From: Choanephora cucurbitarum
Lineage: Eukaryota > Mucoromycota > Mucoromycetes > Mucorales > Choanephoraceae
Assembly (NCBI GenBank): GCA_025331435.1
Contig: JAIWNI010000095.1
Location: 43,485 to 107,484 of the forward strand
Direction of reading: 5' to 3'
Length of the DNA: 64,000 nucleotides
The position numbers were made by a program, and so were the translations under genes. Positions 34,434-47,284 of this stretch are shown piece by piece (position 1 is the first letter of the stretch; each line of letters opens with the position of its first letter). The notes under the pieces are model-generated. The model did no database searches and was not told the origin of the DNA. It saw only the letters and a program-made list of their open reading frames with translations.

Positions 34434-37008
34434 CTCAATATTCGTGCCAGCGCAAATGAATTGAGTGTAAGTGCTGTAAAAGAAGAAGGTAAAGCAAATA
34501 ATGAAAAGAAACAAACCTTTTTTTCCTTCAAAATTAGAGCCACGACTATCATTTCTGTAACGTTACATCTTAGTTACTTTAAATACAGATATTATCGCCT
34601 TTTAAGGCTATAGCTAAAAAGCAATTTAATTGAAAAGAAGTTACAAGTACAGTTATAGCTAAGCATACACATTGATTGATTTCTAAAAAAAAAATTGATG
34701 AAATACAATGAAAAACAAACAAAGAAAAGACATGGTTACATCTGATCAATGTTGTTCGAATTATGTTTGTTCTGCTCTCTTCTCTAAAGAATCAAAGCAA
34801 AGCCAAACTTATTCAATTAACAAGTAATTTAATTCAAGCTACAGTTTTCTAAAAAAAAAAAAAAAAAAAAAGGGTAATTTTGTTTTCAAGCAAAAGATGT
34901 CATCTCAGTATGACCCGAACTATGGACAAGGAACAAGCACTGTTCAAACTAAGACAAATTCAAAATCAGCAACTCATCATATTAGCCAAAGATAGTTTTT
35001 TTCTGCCATTGAGTCTTCAAAGCAAAGCAAAGAAATAAATAAGCTATTTTTTTATGCAACCTGATAGAAGCTTAACAAGAATTATATGAATTTTAAGGTT
35101 TCTTATTCATTATGAGATATTTCATAGTTTATCCATCAATGATATAATACAAATAAACGTGCAGGCAAAGTTAAACAACCGCCACGTCAAGATAATTGAG
35201 TACTGAAATGCCAAAAGCTTTAGACGCGGGATTGACTGTTAATAAAGCGTAATATCAGCCTCACTATGCTTATTTCTATATTAGAAACACAATAGCCTGA
35301 TGTTCTGCTTTTAGTACAGATGACGGTAGCTTATCTAATTGAATGATTCGAGTGTTAATTATAGACACAATGAATTCTATGTTCTTCTATATGTAATTAA
35401 TTTGTCGTACCATAGATTTGTTGGACAATAAAATATTCGTCGATCTTTTATTTGCCATGGAATTCCATAGATTTTAGCCCGCATTTTTCTTTCTTTAGCT
35501 GGACGAATCAGATGCTGTTGTTGTATTTTGCTTGTCAATAACTAATCAAGCTTTTCGAAATTAAATTGAACCCCTTTGACCCAGCTCTTCATAAGAGAAA
35601 AATGTTTCAAGGAACCAAGAGAGAATCTAATGAACTGATTCTCATTTGTTTTAAGTTTGTGCTTTGGAACGTAAGGCTGAGAACAGTAGATTCCCGACCG
35701 GTCGCTTGACATCATTTGTTTCCTTGATCCATATAATTCACCTACTATACAATGTTCTTGAGGTTTTTGTTTGAGGCTCTTTAGCATTGTAAACTTTTGT
35801 ACAACTAAAACACATGCATGTTGCAAATTCTCTCCGAATCTTTCTTGTTCCTTGTCGAGGCTGCTTCTTCAATCTTGCTTACCTTGGCCTCTATTCTTCA
35901 AACCAAAGTTTCTCTTCTTAAAATCAAAATTACTCTTTCAATGAAGAGAAAGGGGTTTCTTGATTCCTTATGACTTATATCGCATCAACCACTGCATTTT
36001 TCTTTTACGGCTAGCTCACTCAGTGTTCTTAAGCTTGGTTCGGTTGTCTCACAAAGAGCACCAGAAAACCCAGCTGGTAGAGAAGTGCATGACTCTCTGT
36101 CTCCAAATAAACAACCTTTTCTATATGTCCTACCATCTTCTTTCAACATTCTAGTAACCGTTGAATACTTTTTTCTTCGCACATTTCATCATAGAGGAGG
36201 AGATTATGATTTTTCAAGAAGCAACAATAAAGTACATACATCATCTGCTTTCTTAAAAAAAAACCTCTTCAAGAGAAATACCACAGCTGGTCTATTCCAG
36301 ACAAACTAACCATATCAGAAAGTCATTAGACAACAACTTTTATCTTCAGTCTACTAATAAACGCGTTGTTCCCTTGACTTTTTTTTTTCTAAATTTAACT
36401 CTTCAATCTTTAGGCTGTCAGAGTTTAGTGACCCATCTTCTTTTTGTATCTATCCTACAAATATTGCTCAGTCAAAATGAGCAAGACTATGACTATACTG
36501 ATTCATGCTACAACTTATTGTCATTGTCGATCTAAACTCACATAGTGCAGGTGGTCTGCGAAGCTGTCAAATGAATAATGAATATCAAACGAAGCAGTTT
36601 CGATTCTTTGAGCAAACAGATATTTTCTTGGATGCAGAGTTTAAAACAGCAACGATCGACAGTTAGCGTATTGTATTTTTCAGCTAGTTTTGTGATATGA
36701 AAAATCTTAAGAGGCATTTGCCTTTGTCTTTCTCAACAAGCTGTCTTCTACTTTAACTCTTAGTCAAGATTCAATTGAATACCCTCTTTTCACACGCACT
36801 GTTGTTATTCAAAATCTTCGTGTCTCTCTTTTTCTTATTTTGGACAAAACAAAACTGCTTGTGCTGGGTATAATTCTCAGATATTGAAATGATGCTCTCA
36901 GATTGAGTTGATGTTACAAAAATTACTATGCTTACCTCTCTCTTGTTTTTTTTTGATTTCTGACATATGTTTTCTTAACCAATCTAAATAAAATAGAGTG
37001 TATTCATT
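34434..37008. other. 2.5-kb gene-poor region upstream of the GPCR
   Basis: An A-rich run at about 34852-34871 is followed by a 33-codon frame at 34897 (MSSQYDPNYGQGTSTVQTK) that cannot be extended. Other frames are short and featureless. No repeats or RNA genes seen. Confidence 0.45.
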
Positions 37009-39605
37009 TTATTGAACAACACAATTGTTTGTTGATCTTTTGTTACCCATAAGATGGTTCAGTTCACTTGCATCCGTAACCTGTCCTTTGGATGACTGGA
37101 TATGATTGTATTGTTGTGCTTTACTCGTCAGTGGCTGATTCAGTTTTTCGGCAGCAGGCTGAAACCCTTTAGATGCAGCTCTCCCAAAGCATTCTAGAGC
37201 TCGAGGAAAGTCTGGTTCAGTGCCTGTTCCATTCTCATAATAGATTCTGTTCAAATTAGTATATTTTTCTCTCAATGAGAAGAGTCACATTCAACTCACC
37301 CTAATACAAATTCTGCTTGGTCAAATCCAAGATCTGCAGAGCGCTTGCACCATTTAAAGGCTATATCATTTTGAGCTGCTAATAGTCCTGGAATACCTTG
37401 ACAGTAAAGACGAGACAGATCTAGCATTGCGCCAGGATGTTTGAGGTCGGCTGCTCTAGAGTAATATTGATAGGCTTGCCAAACATCACACAGTTGGCCT
37501 AATTTACCACTTTCAGAGATCTGGCCCATATAATAGATAGCATCTGGATATCCAAATTGAGCCGATTTCTTCATATACTTTAGAGCATATCGATAGTCAT
37601 CGCCATCTTCTAGTTTGGCATGCCTTAAGGCTTGTTTATCTTGATGACTACAACAAAAAAAAAATTAGAGTGTAAGTAGCTTTTGGAAAAAAAAAAAAGA
37701 CTGTCTTCAATCCAAGCTATACCTTGTAATACCTATACATTCGAATTCGTTGGCGTAAATACAACCGAGTACAAACGCAGGTTCTGCGCAATCTGTGCTC
37801 ATTGCATCAGCTGCCTGCTTAAGATAGGTTAATCCTTTAGCAACATCCTTTTTTTCCTTTAGTTGACCACGTAATAGGATCTTGGCCATTTTCTAACAAA
37901 CACATGAGTTCTTTACTCAAAAAAAAAAACGGGAAAATTCATCATTAAGACTTACATAGATTGAAGGTGTATGATTTTCTTTTGCTCCCTTCTCGTAACT
38001 TCGAACTGCCTTTGCAAAGTAACCGCGCTTCTTCCATAGGTTGGCTAATTCATAATGAGCCTCCGCCCACCCACCTTTGGAGGCAATCATAAAGCACTTG
38101 AACGCCTTGGATTCATTTGGTTTATCATACCCTGGTAATACACACTCTGGTGCTTGGAGTCTACCCAGTAAGTGCCATCGCCCTTTGATATAGAGTGCTT
38201 CAGGCCAATGCGATTTAGAGAGTCTTTCGATCCAAAAGCCTGCTTCTTTGAGCAATCTGTTTCTTATTTGAGCTGGCGTCTCGTTTGAGTTGTTATCAGA
38301 GATGACCATATCATCTTCTGACTGAGACTTGAGCTGGTAGAGATTTGTTTTGCTGTCATACAATTTGGATATCTGAAGTAGGTATTTTGCAAATGTCATT
38401 TGTATATCATGATTTTTGGTCTTCATTGCCAATCGGCGGTAGAGTTTGGTATTTGATTTAGTCTGTACTAAGCTATACGAAGCGATGCTCAGAGAACTAT
38501 GCTTGAGTGATTCAAGAAATCTGTCTTGATGATCAACTCCATTGTTGGGATCTTGCAGAGCGCTTATTGGATTCATTCTCTTGCTCTCCAATGGCTCATT
38601 AGGGATTTGTGTAACAGGAGTGTCAAGCACTTCATAGTCTGTGATGACCCGGAGGTTTGACGGCTTAGTATGACGTGCGCAAGATGTTGCACTTCTCGAT
38701 AGACTAGATAGCTGTGAACACACATCTGTGGTTGTAATGATGGAGGAATTATTGAGGATGCTATTTGATTTCTCAAGGTTCATGCCAGAACCTGAATTGG
38801 GCTGTGTGACTCCAGACATCTTTTGAATCAAAGAAGCTGAGGATGAGGGTGATACGGATTCACTGATGATACTAGAAGCCGAAGTGGACAAACCCTCTAA
38901 GTTGGTTGGTTGCAACCGAAAACTATTTGATTTCTCGAGATGAACAGTCTTTTCCTCTGGTTGTTCGCACACTTCTTCTTTTGAAGCCCTTCGTTGAAGT
39001 ATACCTGGTTCATCCGGCTTCTCCAGACGTTGTGGTTCGTTTGATGTGATAGGATTTGACTCTATTTTCAAACTATCTGTTCGTCGAACAGTTGGCTGTT
39101 TAAAGGCCATGTTCTTGCTCACTTTCCATTCTTGGCCAACATTGTTTGGCTGAGGTGGGACAGGATGATGTACATAGTTCTCTGGTTGAGTAACAGTTGG
39201 CTGTATGTAATAAGGAGGGTATTCGGACATTGGACCTTGATAGCTCTCGATGGGAGATAACATGGTGATTTTGTTTGTTTTTTGTCCATAAAGGCTTTGT
39301 TGATGTTCTAATGGCTGGGTATTTTCATTCATGAGGTATGCTTTGACTGAACCAAAGCCGTTGTCAGTTCCAGTTCTTATTGATCCAGTCGTCCAGGAGG
39401 GTCCTACTATCAGTGCCGAATGGCGGTTTATGTTAGGCAATTTGGGTAATGGCTTCTTTCTCTGATCATTGTCTTCATATAATGTATCCAATGGTCCTAG
39501 CAATAACAATTAGCCTATGTAATTCTGGTTGAATGTCTGCTATTTTTTACTTTGTATTTGAGGTTCTTGTTGAACATAGGTTGTATAGGGCTGAGTAATG
39601 TACAT
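37009..39605 (-). CDS. SKT5: Skt5/Chs4-type chitin synthase activator (Sel1 repeats, CaaX end)
   Basis: Five exons: 39605-39551, 39496-37956, 37892-37723, 37647-37300 and 37246-37009, 783 aa. The first 400 residues are low-complexity, rich in Pro, Ser and Gln (MYITQPYTTYVQQEPQ). From about residue 420 to 740 Sel1-like repeats appear, for example AKAVRSYEKGAKENHTPS, YQYYSRAADLKHPGAM and FGRAASKGFQPAAEKL. The protein ends NNCVVQ, a CaaX prenylation box, as in Skt5/Chs4. In yeast this protein activates chitin synthase III at the membrane of the bud neck. Here it would act in wall growth. A GA-rich run on + (pyrimidine leader on the coding strand) directly precedes the ATG. Confidence 0.9.
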
Positions 39606-41036
39606 GGTCAAACAGAAAAAAAAAGAGAGAGAGAGAGAGAAAGAAAAAAAAGGTGTGGAGGGTATGATTGAATAAGGTTGTTTTTAACAAATACTAAAAC
39701 AATGAATAAATAGAATAACAACAATCATATTCCAAATAAGGATGTTTTGATGTTTTGACTTTTGGAAGGTTGTCACACTTTTCCAATTTTGGGAGTGGAA
39801 GTAATACGCTTAAGCTTGAAAATTATTTACAATAGAATCTAAATCGGACACACTTTCTACACAAACTGTCTTGTTTCTGAAGGTCAAGCAACATACATGG
39901 TTAGGTGTATCAGTAGACTGTCAAGGAACTGTTGATCGAACAAAAACGAGATAAGGGGCATTTTAAAAGTTGATCAAAACTCAAAAGCTGATCTACGTAA
40001 TCCTGTGCGGTATTTGTTCAAATAGACAAGATAGTCAGATCTAAATCAGATATCTTGTCTAGCTGGATTTTTTTTTTTAGATGATATCCAGCCATTCAAG
40101 CAAATAAAGTTACCTATTAAGAGTAAATCAACTTATCCTTTCATAGTATGCCAAGTTTTAAGGAAGCTGATCTCGAGAAACATGCAAGCTTTAATAAAAG
40201 AGACATTGATGACAACCAATGATGAAATCCAAAAAAAAAAAAAAACGTATCTGACTTTCAAGGAAACTTGAAGTCTGGGCTGTTTCGTAAGGAACGCTAT
40301 CAAGAAGTTTGATACAAGTGGCTGTGTTGATACAGGTAGTCTTTTCTTGTTCGATAACTAGCCAGAGAAATGAGAGAGGTTGCTTCAGACTGAATCTGCT
40401 TTTTTATTTTCTTCTCATTTTGGCCTATTGTCTGAGTGATGGTCAAGGTATGGATACCAAATTTAGTGCACGAAAAATCGAGAAGGAAGAAAACTTGACT
40501 CTCCGCAGCGTTAGTCGATCTGATCGAGAAAACATGTAACGGTTGTCCCAGGAGCATTTAACACGCTAGTACTAGATGTTTGCTCAAGATAAGAAGCTTG
40601 TCCATGCATAGAGGTACTTGTTTTAGTGGTAGATCTTTTCATGTCAATACTTTTGTTTCTAAAGATGCTATCTGAAAGAGATACCTAACATCTTGACACA
40701 ATGCAGAGATATCGGATACTCAACCTTAGCAACCAAGTCCATGCTTGAGCTATACATTTTCAGGATAGAAAGATCGCTGCATCAGTTTCCCGTTACTTCT
40801 TTTCTTTCAAAGACTCATCTCAGGACACTTGGCACTTGAATAAGTTTGTTGACTGGTTGTTTGAGAAACTATATTGGAATCGTCGATTCTTGTTGAATGA
40901 CATCGTGTTCACCTTTCATGTGCTCTTTGAAGAAATGTCACACCCGTGTTGAAGCTGAGTTTTTTTTTCTAAGAGAGCTGAAAATGGACTGCTTTCCAGA
41001 TGAAAGACGTGTTTCTTTATTATTATTTTTTTTTGT
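39606..41036. other. intergenic between divergent SKT5 and MED31
   Basis: About 1.4 kb with T runs near 40071 and an A run near 40230. No gene recognised. Confidence 0.5.
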
Positions 41037-41527
41037 ATGGATACGAAAGAAGACGAAAAACGACGTTTTCAAATTGAACTAGAGTTCATTCAGTGCTTAG
41101 CAAATCCTTGGTATCTCAACAGTATGTTCTAATGAAGCCTATCCTATTCTATCTCTTAACTTCTGCCTAGACCTTGCTCAACAACAATACTTTAAGGATC
41201 CAACATTTATCAACTATTTGAATTATCTACAATACTGGAAACAACCTGAATATGCTAGATTTGTAGTGTAAGTCATCTTTGCTTGATATGTTATGTTAAC
41301 TGACATACTATTTAAGCTATCCACATGCATTGTATTTCTTGGACTTGTTACAACATGCTCAATTTCGTGACTACATCAGTACTTCTGAAAACACACAAGA
41401 AGTACATCGTATGCAATATTACCACTGGCAGTACCTGCGCAATCCCCCCAAATCAACTGCAGTAGATGAACTCACAGCCACTGCATCGTCTGTTCTAAAA
41501 GATGAATCAACTGACATCAAATCATGA
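41037..41527 (+). CDS. MED31: Mediator subunit 31 (Soh1)
   Basis: Three exons, 41037-41121, 41171-41267 and 41317-41527, encode 130 aa, close to human MED31 (131). The conserved core is nearly complete: RRFQIELEFIQCLANPWYL, NYLNYLQYWKQPEYARFVVY and PHALYFLDLLQHAQFR. MED31 is a small helical subunit of the Mediator middle module that links to MED7 and affects RNA polymerase II initiation. Both introns are 49 bp. It lies 155 bp upstream of the serine racemase-like gene on the same strand. Confidence 0.95.
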
Positions 41528-41534
41528 TCTGTTC

Positions 41535-41553
41535 TCACACACACACACACACA
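41535..41553. repeat. CA microsatellite
   Basis: Uninterrupted (CA)n just after the MED31 stop. Confidence 0.9.
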
Positions 41554-41682
41554 AGGATCTTGTCATACCAATTGAATTCTTGCATCTATCTTACTTAGAA
41601 GCGAATACCCGGAATTTATCTTATCTCTCTTATAAAAAAGCTTATTTCCATTCTTTTTTTTTTCTCTTTTTTTCTCTCTCAA

Positions 41683-42770
41683 ATGAAAGTTACATTTGAT
41701 CATATCCTACAGGCTGCTGAACGTATTCAAGTACATCGCACACCAGTATTGACTAGCACTTCTATCAATACATTTGCTTCTACTGAAGACATACCTATTG
41801 AATTGTTCTTTAAATGTGAAGCCCTTCAAAAGACAGGATGTAAGCAAATGTGATATGAATAGATCTCATATATTGACACAACCTTAGCATTTAAATTCAG
41901 AGGTGCATCCAATGCCATTGCTCTATTGACAGATGAAGAAGCTGCCAATGGTGTTGTATGTCATTCAAGTGGTAACCATGCACAGGCTATTGCTTTGGCT
42001 GCCAAGATGCGAGGTATACCTGCTTATGTTGTCATGCCCTCAACTACACCTCATGTCAAGAAAATAGCTGTCAAAGGCTATGGTGCGCATGTAGTTGAAT
42101 GTGAACCACTTCAGGCATCGCGCGAATCCACTGTATGTTTTTTATTTGTTGAGTGTCATTGACCATACTGACTCTATTTTAGGCCGAGAAGATCAGAATG
42201 GAAACCAAGGCTGCCTTTATTCATCCCTTTAATCATCCCAATGTGATTGCTGGTCAAGGCACCATTGCGCTTGAACTTCTCTCTCAAGTCACTGATCTAG
42301 ATGCTATTGTTGTTCAGGTAGGTGGTGGTGGTATGCTCACTGGTTGTGCTATTGCTGCCAAGGCCATCAAGCCTGATATCAAGGTCTATGCTGCGGAACC
42401 TTGTGAAGTGGATGACTGTTATCGCACTTTCAAGAACCGTGAGCGACTTACCAATGCAAAGGCAGTTTCAGTGGCCGATGGGCTTTTGACCAATTTGGGT
42501 GATATTGCCTATTCTAGACTGCATGAGCATGTAGATGACGTGTTTAGGGTAACTGAAAAGGAGATTATCAACACAATGGAGTTGATCTGGGGTCGATTAA
42601 AGCTCTGTGTTGAAGCCAGTGCAGCTGTTACTGTGGCAGTCACTATTCATAACAAAGAATTTAAAGAGAGAATCAAGAAGGATGGTGTCAAGCGTATAGG
42701 TGTTGTTCTCTCGGGTGGTAATGTGGATCTTGTGGAAGCAACACAGCTATTTGAGAAATACAGAGATTAG
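41683..42770 (+). CDS. serine racemase / threonine dehydratase-like PLP enzyme
   Basis: Three exons: 41683-41839, 41888-42132 and 42183-42770, 329 aa. The PLP-binding lysine is in KTGSFKFRGASNA, created exactly at the first splice. Further fold type II motifs are SSGNHAQAIALAA (cofactor phosphate side), GGGGMLTGCAIAAK (glycine loop) and SGGNVDL near the end. Length and motifs fit serine racemase (human 340 aa) better than the longer biosynthetic threonine deaminase, which has a regulatory ACT domain missing here. It may interconvert L- and D-serine and/or deaminate serine to pyruvate. A T/C-rich leader precedes the ATG. Confidence 0.9.
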
Positions 42771-43100
42771 AGGGCCTTTTTATTAATAAAATAACAGCAT
42801 ACTATCTTTAACTGCAGCCTCTGATTGGCTCAGACAGACAGAGGCGTGATTGGTCAAGCTTGTTTAAGCATGATATGTTCATGTGATATTCATGATGAAA
42901 GCTGTCTCTATATGAATGCAACCAACAAGTCTCCCTTTAGAATATCTATTTCTCTCCCCCCTTTATTTTTTTATTTTAATAGATCACTTTCACACCCTTT
43001 CCTTCGGTTATATATATATATATATATATTTTGTAAGAAAATTACCCGCTTTTCTCTCTCTCTTTTACTCATCTCGATACTAAACATAGCTCATCTCACT
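42771..43100. other. promoter region of the BCAS3 homologue
   Basis: Contains an ATTGG (CCAAT on minus) at about 42824, a TA microsatellite at 43009-43029 and a CT-rich leader at 43049-43065. Confidence 0.5.
43009..43029. repeat. TA microsatellite
   Basis: Uninterrupted (TA)n, 72 bp before the BCAS3 ATG. Confidence 0.9.
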
Positions 43101-46100
43101 ATGGACAGTGGTGTTCGAGCTGAACCAAAGTTTCTTAGGTAACCATACCCTCCCCCTTTATTTATATCATAACTCTCTCACAATTAGCCTATAGGGATCC
43201 TACTTCACTTGAATCTATCTCTTCAGGCATATCAAAGCTATCGAATTATGTTGCCTCTAATTTGCCCAGAAGGAAATCAAGCCATATCATGACATCACCA
43301 TTTGATCTATATTATCAACAACAGATGATAGATACCATGGCAGAAGATAACACACTACCTCATGAAGATCTAGAAGAGATGGACACAATCACATTTGGCA
43401 TATTTGATCAATTAGAGCATCAAGAGAGACATATCTCATGCCTACTGTTGGGATATCAGGATGGCTTTCAGATATGGGATATCACCAATCCTGATAATGT
43501 GCACGAAATATGCTCTGTTCGAGATAAGGATGCATTCGGCACTGTATCTCTTATGCATATCATCCAATCCACTCAGACAGTGGCCATTGTCTCCACGCTA
43601 GAGGACACAAAGAAATCACGCTTACTGTTCTATTCTCTCAAGGCACAGAAAGTGATGAAAGAGATGGACGAATTCTTTAGTGAAGACGATGACACGATGA
43701 CAACAGTCACATGTATCAAAAGTAACCACAAGGTCATTGCACTGGTAAGGTGTAAATGATACGTTATAACGTATAACTTATCTTTTAAATAAGGGTTGTT
43801 CATCTCCACAACGCTCATCCATTCATTTGTTGTCAACATCCGATTATAGTCTGTTTGCAAGACCTTTGACAGATGTGTTTCATGATGAACGGGGCCCAGT
43901 CTTCAGTTTGGGTTCTCGATTTATTGCATATGCAACAAATACTGCGGTCTTAAATTCGGATCCAGTCATGACCTCCCTAACCAACAAGAGCATTGGCTAT
44001 ACAGGCTTTGGCGTGCTTCAAGGCGAAAAAGATGTGAAGGGTGCAGCCAAGGATATTGCCAAAGAAGTTGTCAGTGGCATGAAAACCCTAGGCGAATTTG
44101 GATTGAATACACTCTCCAATTACTTTGGCAATACACCTACAACATCTACATCATCATCAGATAAATTGATGTTTACACCCTCTAGTCCTAAAAGATCAAA
44201 TCATCATCATCATCAGGCTTCTTCATTATCAGACACACTTTATCCTTCCAACAATATGAGTAATAAGAAAATGATACCTTCAGGCATGATCATGATCAGA
44301 GATATCCTTAAATTACCTATCACACCTACCAGGAATCTATCTTCCTCTATCGTCGCTCATTTTAGACCACATACACATCCCGTGTCATGTCTGACATTTA
44401 ACCAGGCAGGCACCCTTCTGATGTCTGCTTCCAAGCAAGGTCATACTTTCCATATCTTCTCTATCCTGACCTACACAACCTCTGCCTCTCATCTCTACAG
44501 TCTCTCTCGTGGTATCACAGATGCACAGGTAGAAGACTGTCAATTCTCTGTTGATTCCACTTGGTGTGCCATCAGTACAGCGAGAGGGACAACGCATGTG
44601 TATGCTATCAATCCCTATGGTGGCAAACCAGAGATATCAGGCCATGTACATGGTAAAGTCAGTAATCCTTTTGTCCCAAAACCCCAGAGACGTTCGACAG
44701 CCATCAAGGCTACCACACTCAGTTCAGTTGTCCGTATCAAACAGAGAAGAAAGATGCCTGGCTATCTTCAAAGTCAAGATGATCTCACAGGCAAATATGG
44801 GGGGAATACGCCCAACAGTTATGGTTATTATGGCCCTACACCTCCTCATTATGTGCCCATGATGATATCGCGTCCATCCACCACAGCCAATTCGACACAG
44901 ACAAGCAAAGAACCTCGTGCCAAACTGACGACCATGTTTGTCAGTGCCACAAAATCACCCTATCTTGTCAACACAAATACGGCTCCTGCTTCATCCTCTG
45001 ATCCTTCCTCGTCTTCACCCTCTTTCTCTTCTATCAAACAACAGGCAAGCAATATGCTCTCTTCCTTTAACTTGCCCTATCTTCCTCAACAGCCACAACA
45101 ACACACGAATCGATCCAACAATGACACACTGATGTTTGGATTTGATGAAGAATATGATGATGCAGCCAAGATGATCAATGATGAAATTGGATACCAAGAC
45201 ATGTATTCATTTCATCCTGATGGCTTCTTGACTCTTCATCGTTGTTGGGTTGCAAAGACAGTGATCAAGAAGAGAGAGAATGGACGTATGTTGGAGAAGC
45301 TAGATCTCAGTCTGAAAGAAGAAGATGTGGCTGAATGGCGAGTGGCCAGAAACAGTGAATGGGATACAGTCCGATTCAGTCTGTTGGATTTACCCACATC
45401 TCAAGAAGAAGAAGAGCCTCAGAAAAAGACTAAGAAGAAACACAACAGTAGTAAGCATCGAGCCCCAATGAAAGAAAAGGAAGAGATATCGACCTTACCT
45501 GTCATTTCACCCAAAAGGATCTGGCTATCCAATGCAGAGATTGCTACCTACATGCCAGATGAACCACCCTTATGGAGTCATCATCAATTTAGCTTTCAAA
45601 CATATCAGTCAGGGCAAGATGTGGATTCTATGTTGGCTGCAGGTATCCTGCCTAGTACAGATACCATCATCATGCTCAAGGGAATGCCAGAGCCTGTTTC
45701 AAGCCGCATTGATCGTGTCAGCAAGACAACTACACGTATAGCCAATGATAGTGTTGAAGAGAATATGGAAGATGCTCTGGCTGAATTGGAAGGTAAAGAA
45801 AAATAAGAATTATGCTATTGAATTGGTCATTTATTTATTCTATTTTAAAGACAACATCTCCAAAGCAATGCAGACTTCATTCTCACCCTCAAATAATTCA
45901 GTTGGCAACAGTCCTGCCACCAATCTCAAATGGCTTTCTTCCAGTGCAAATGCTATCCATGTATCACCTCATCAAAGGAACATGGATAGGAACTCATCTG
46001 TCTCCTTTGAAGATGCCTATCTGATTCATATGGGCAGTGGGCCTAGTCCTGAACCCTCTTCTCATCTTGGATTAACACCCATTCAGAATCGTCATTTGGA

Positions 46101-46329
46101 AGACGAGGATGAGATACAGACAAGTGTGATGCAACACAGTTCACTTATTCAATTTGATGATGATGATGATGATTTGTCTGTAGAGCAAATGGAATCCAAT
46201 CGAATGGAAGCGTATTCACCTGATGGTGATAATGAAGTGGAATATCCTTATGAATCTGTATTTGGTGAGTTACACACTCGAATAAGTAATCCTGATGAAA
46301 GTGATGAGGATGACCAGGTACCTTGGTGA
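43101..46329 (+). CDS. BCAS3: BCAS3-like WD40 protein
   Basis: Four exons: 43101-43138, 43195-43744, 43794-45792 and 45851-46329, 1021 aa. The N-terminal two thirds form a beta-propeller: ISCLLLGYQDGFQIWDI, VIALGCSSPQ, HPVSCLTFNQAGTLLMSASKQ and VEDCQFSVDSTWCAISTA. The HTHPVSCLTF...ASKQGHTFHIF block is typical of BCAS3, followed by a BCAS3-type C-terminal segment (GFLTLHRCWV) and low-complexity Ser/Asp-rich stretches. In animals BCAS3 binds phosphoinositides with PHAF1 at autophagosome-formation sites and influences the cytoskeleton. The role in fungi is unknown. The last exon adds an acidic tail; without the 58-bp intron the frame would stop soon after 45792. Confidence 0.88.
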
Positions 46330-46433
46330 TACAATTGGTACATTTTACATATATCCACATAAAGAAAAATACACTTTAAATATATACACACACACCTATT
46401 TGTAAATAAACTCTGATATACAATTAATATTTT

Positions 46434-47284
46434 TTAATCTTTCTTGTTGGCATAAATCATGGCAGTAAAAGGTCTATTGGAGAATAAGTCAACATGTTTC
46501 TAGTTGGAGTGTGAATCAACTTACTCTTCAAATGTCAAGGCAACCTTATAGACAACATACACAAGTGCTGTCATGGCTACACCAGCTGGGCTTTGATACC
46601 TTTAGAAAAAAGAATGTTAGGATCACTTTTTCTGATATCGTTTATGTGGTCAACAACTTACCAAAGTGCAGTAGCCAAAAAGGTACAGGTAGAACCAATA
46701 TACATAGGGTTATCACAGATATTGAAAGGGAATCCAGTAACACGTTCCTTCATCAGAATACCGAAATAATCACCTTACATCTTTCTTAGTACACACAAAA
46801 TAATCAAAAAGAAAAGGACTTTCTTACCTAAATAAGTACCAGTGACACCGAGAGCCCACATAGAGGACAACACAAGTGTATTACCCGTAATAAACAAAAG
46901 GAAGGCTGAAATCTTGACAATGTCTTGATCAAAGAATGAATCGGTGGGTTGATTGGCTAATGCTTGATGATACCTTGATTGAAAGTCAATGACAACCTAA
47001 TGGTTTTTCTTGTTCACTTACAAATAATCACGGGTAAGACCTAAAGTGAAGATAGTGACAGCTAGTCCATAGGTGCCTCTGTATGGATCACCACCAGCTA
47101 ATTTTGTCAAGACTTTCTTTCTATATTCTATCAAGTAACATCAGAAACACTTTTCTCGCAAACATGTTCTTTTTTTACCTGCTCTAGCAACACTATTCCA
47201 GAAAATAGGATTGAATAAAATATGTGCAACTGCAAACCATAATGAAGGTTGAGAGAAATCTATGTAATGAGATAAAGTGTCCAT
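46434..47284 (-). CDS. OPI3: phospholipid N-methyltransferase (Opi3/PEMT type)
   Basis: Six short exons: 47284-47179, 47127-47022, 46973-46828, 46773-46662, 46599-46525 and 46473-46434, 194 aa. No single exon is long enough to stand out. Landmarks are [55 protein letters not shown] and [15 protein letters not shown]. The GDYFG and EEPF boxes are the SAM-binding motifs of the family, and four membrane helices are predicted. In the ER it would carry out the last methylations from phosphatidylethanolamine to phosphatidylcholine. It is convergent with BCAS3, 104 bp apart. A GA-rich run (pyrimidine on the coding strand) precedes the ATG. Confidence 0.95.

Noticed and set aside
34897..34998. 33-codon frame MSSQYDPNYGQGTSTVQTK... 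after a long A run
   Set aside because: Too short, no continuation by splicing, no recognisable family.
35542..36309. Several overlapping short frames on both strands
   Set aside because: No coherent protein features; codon pattern unlike neighbouring genes.
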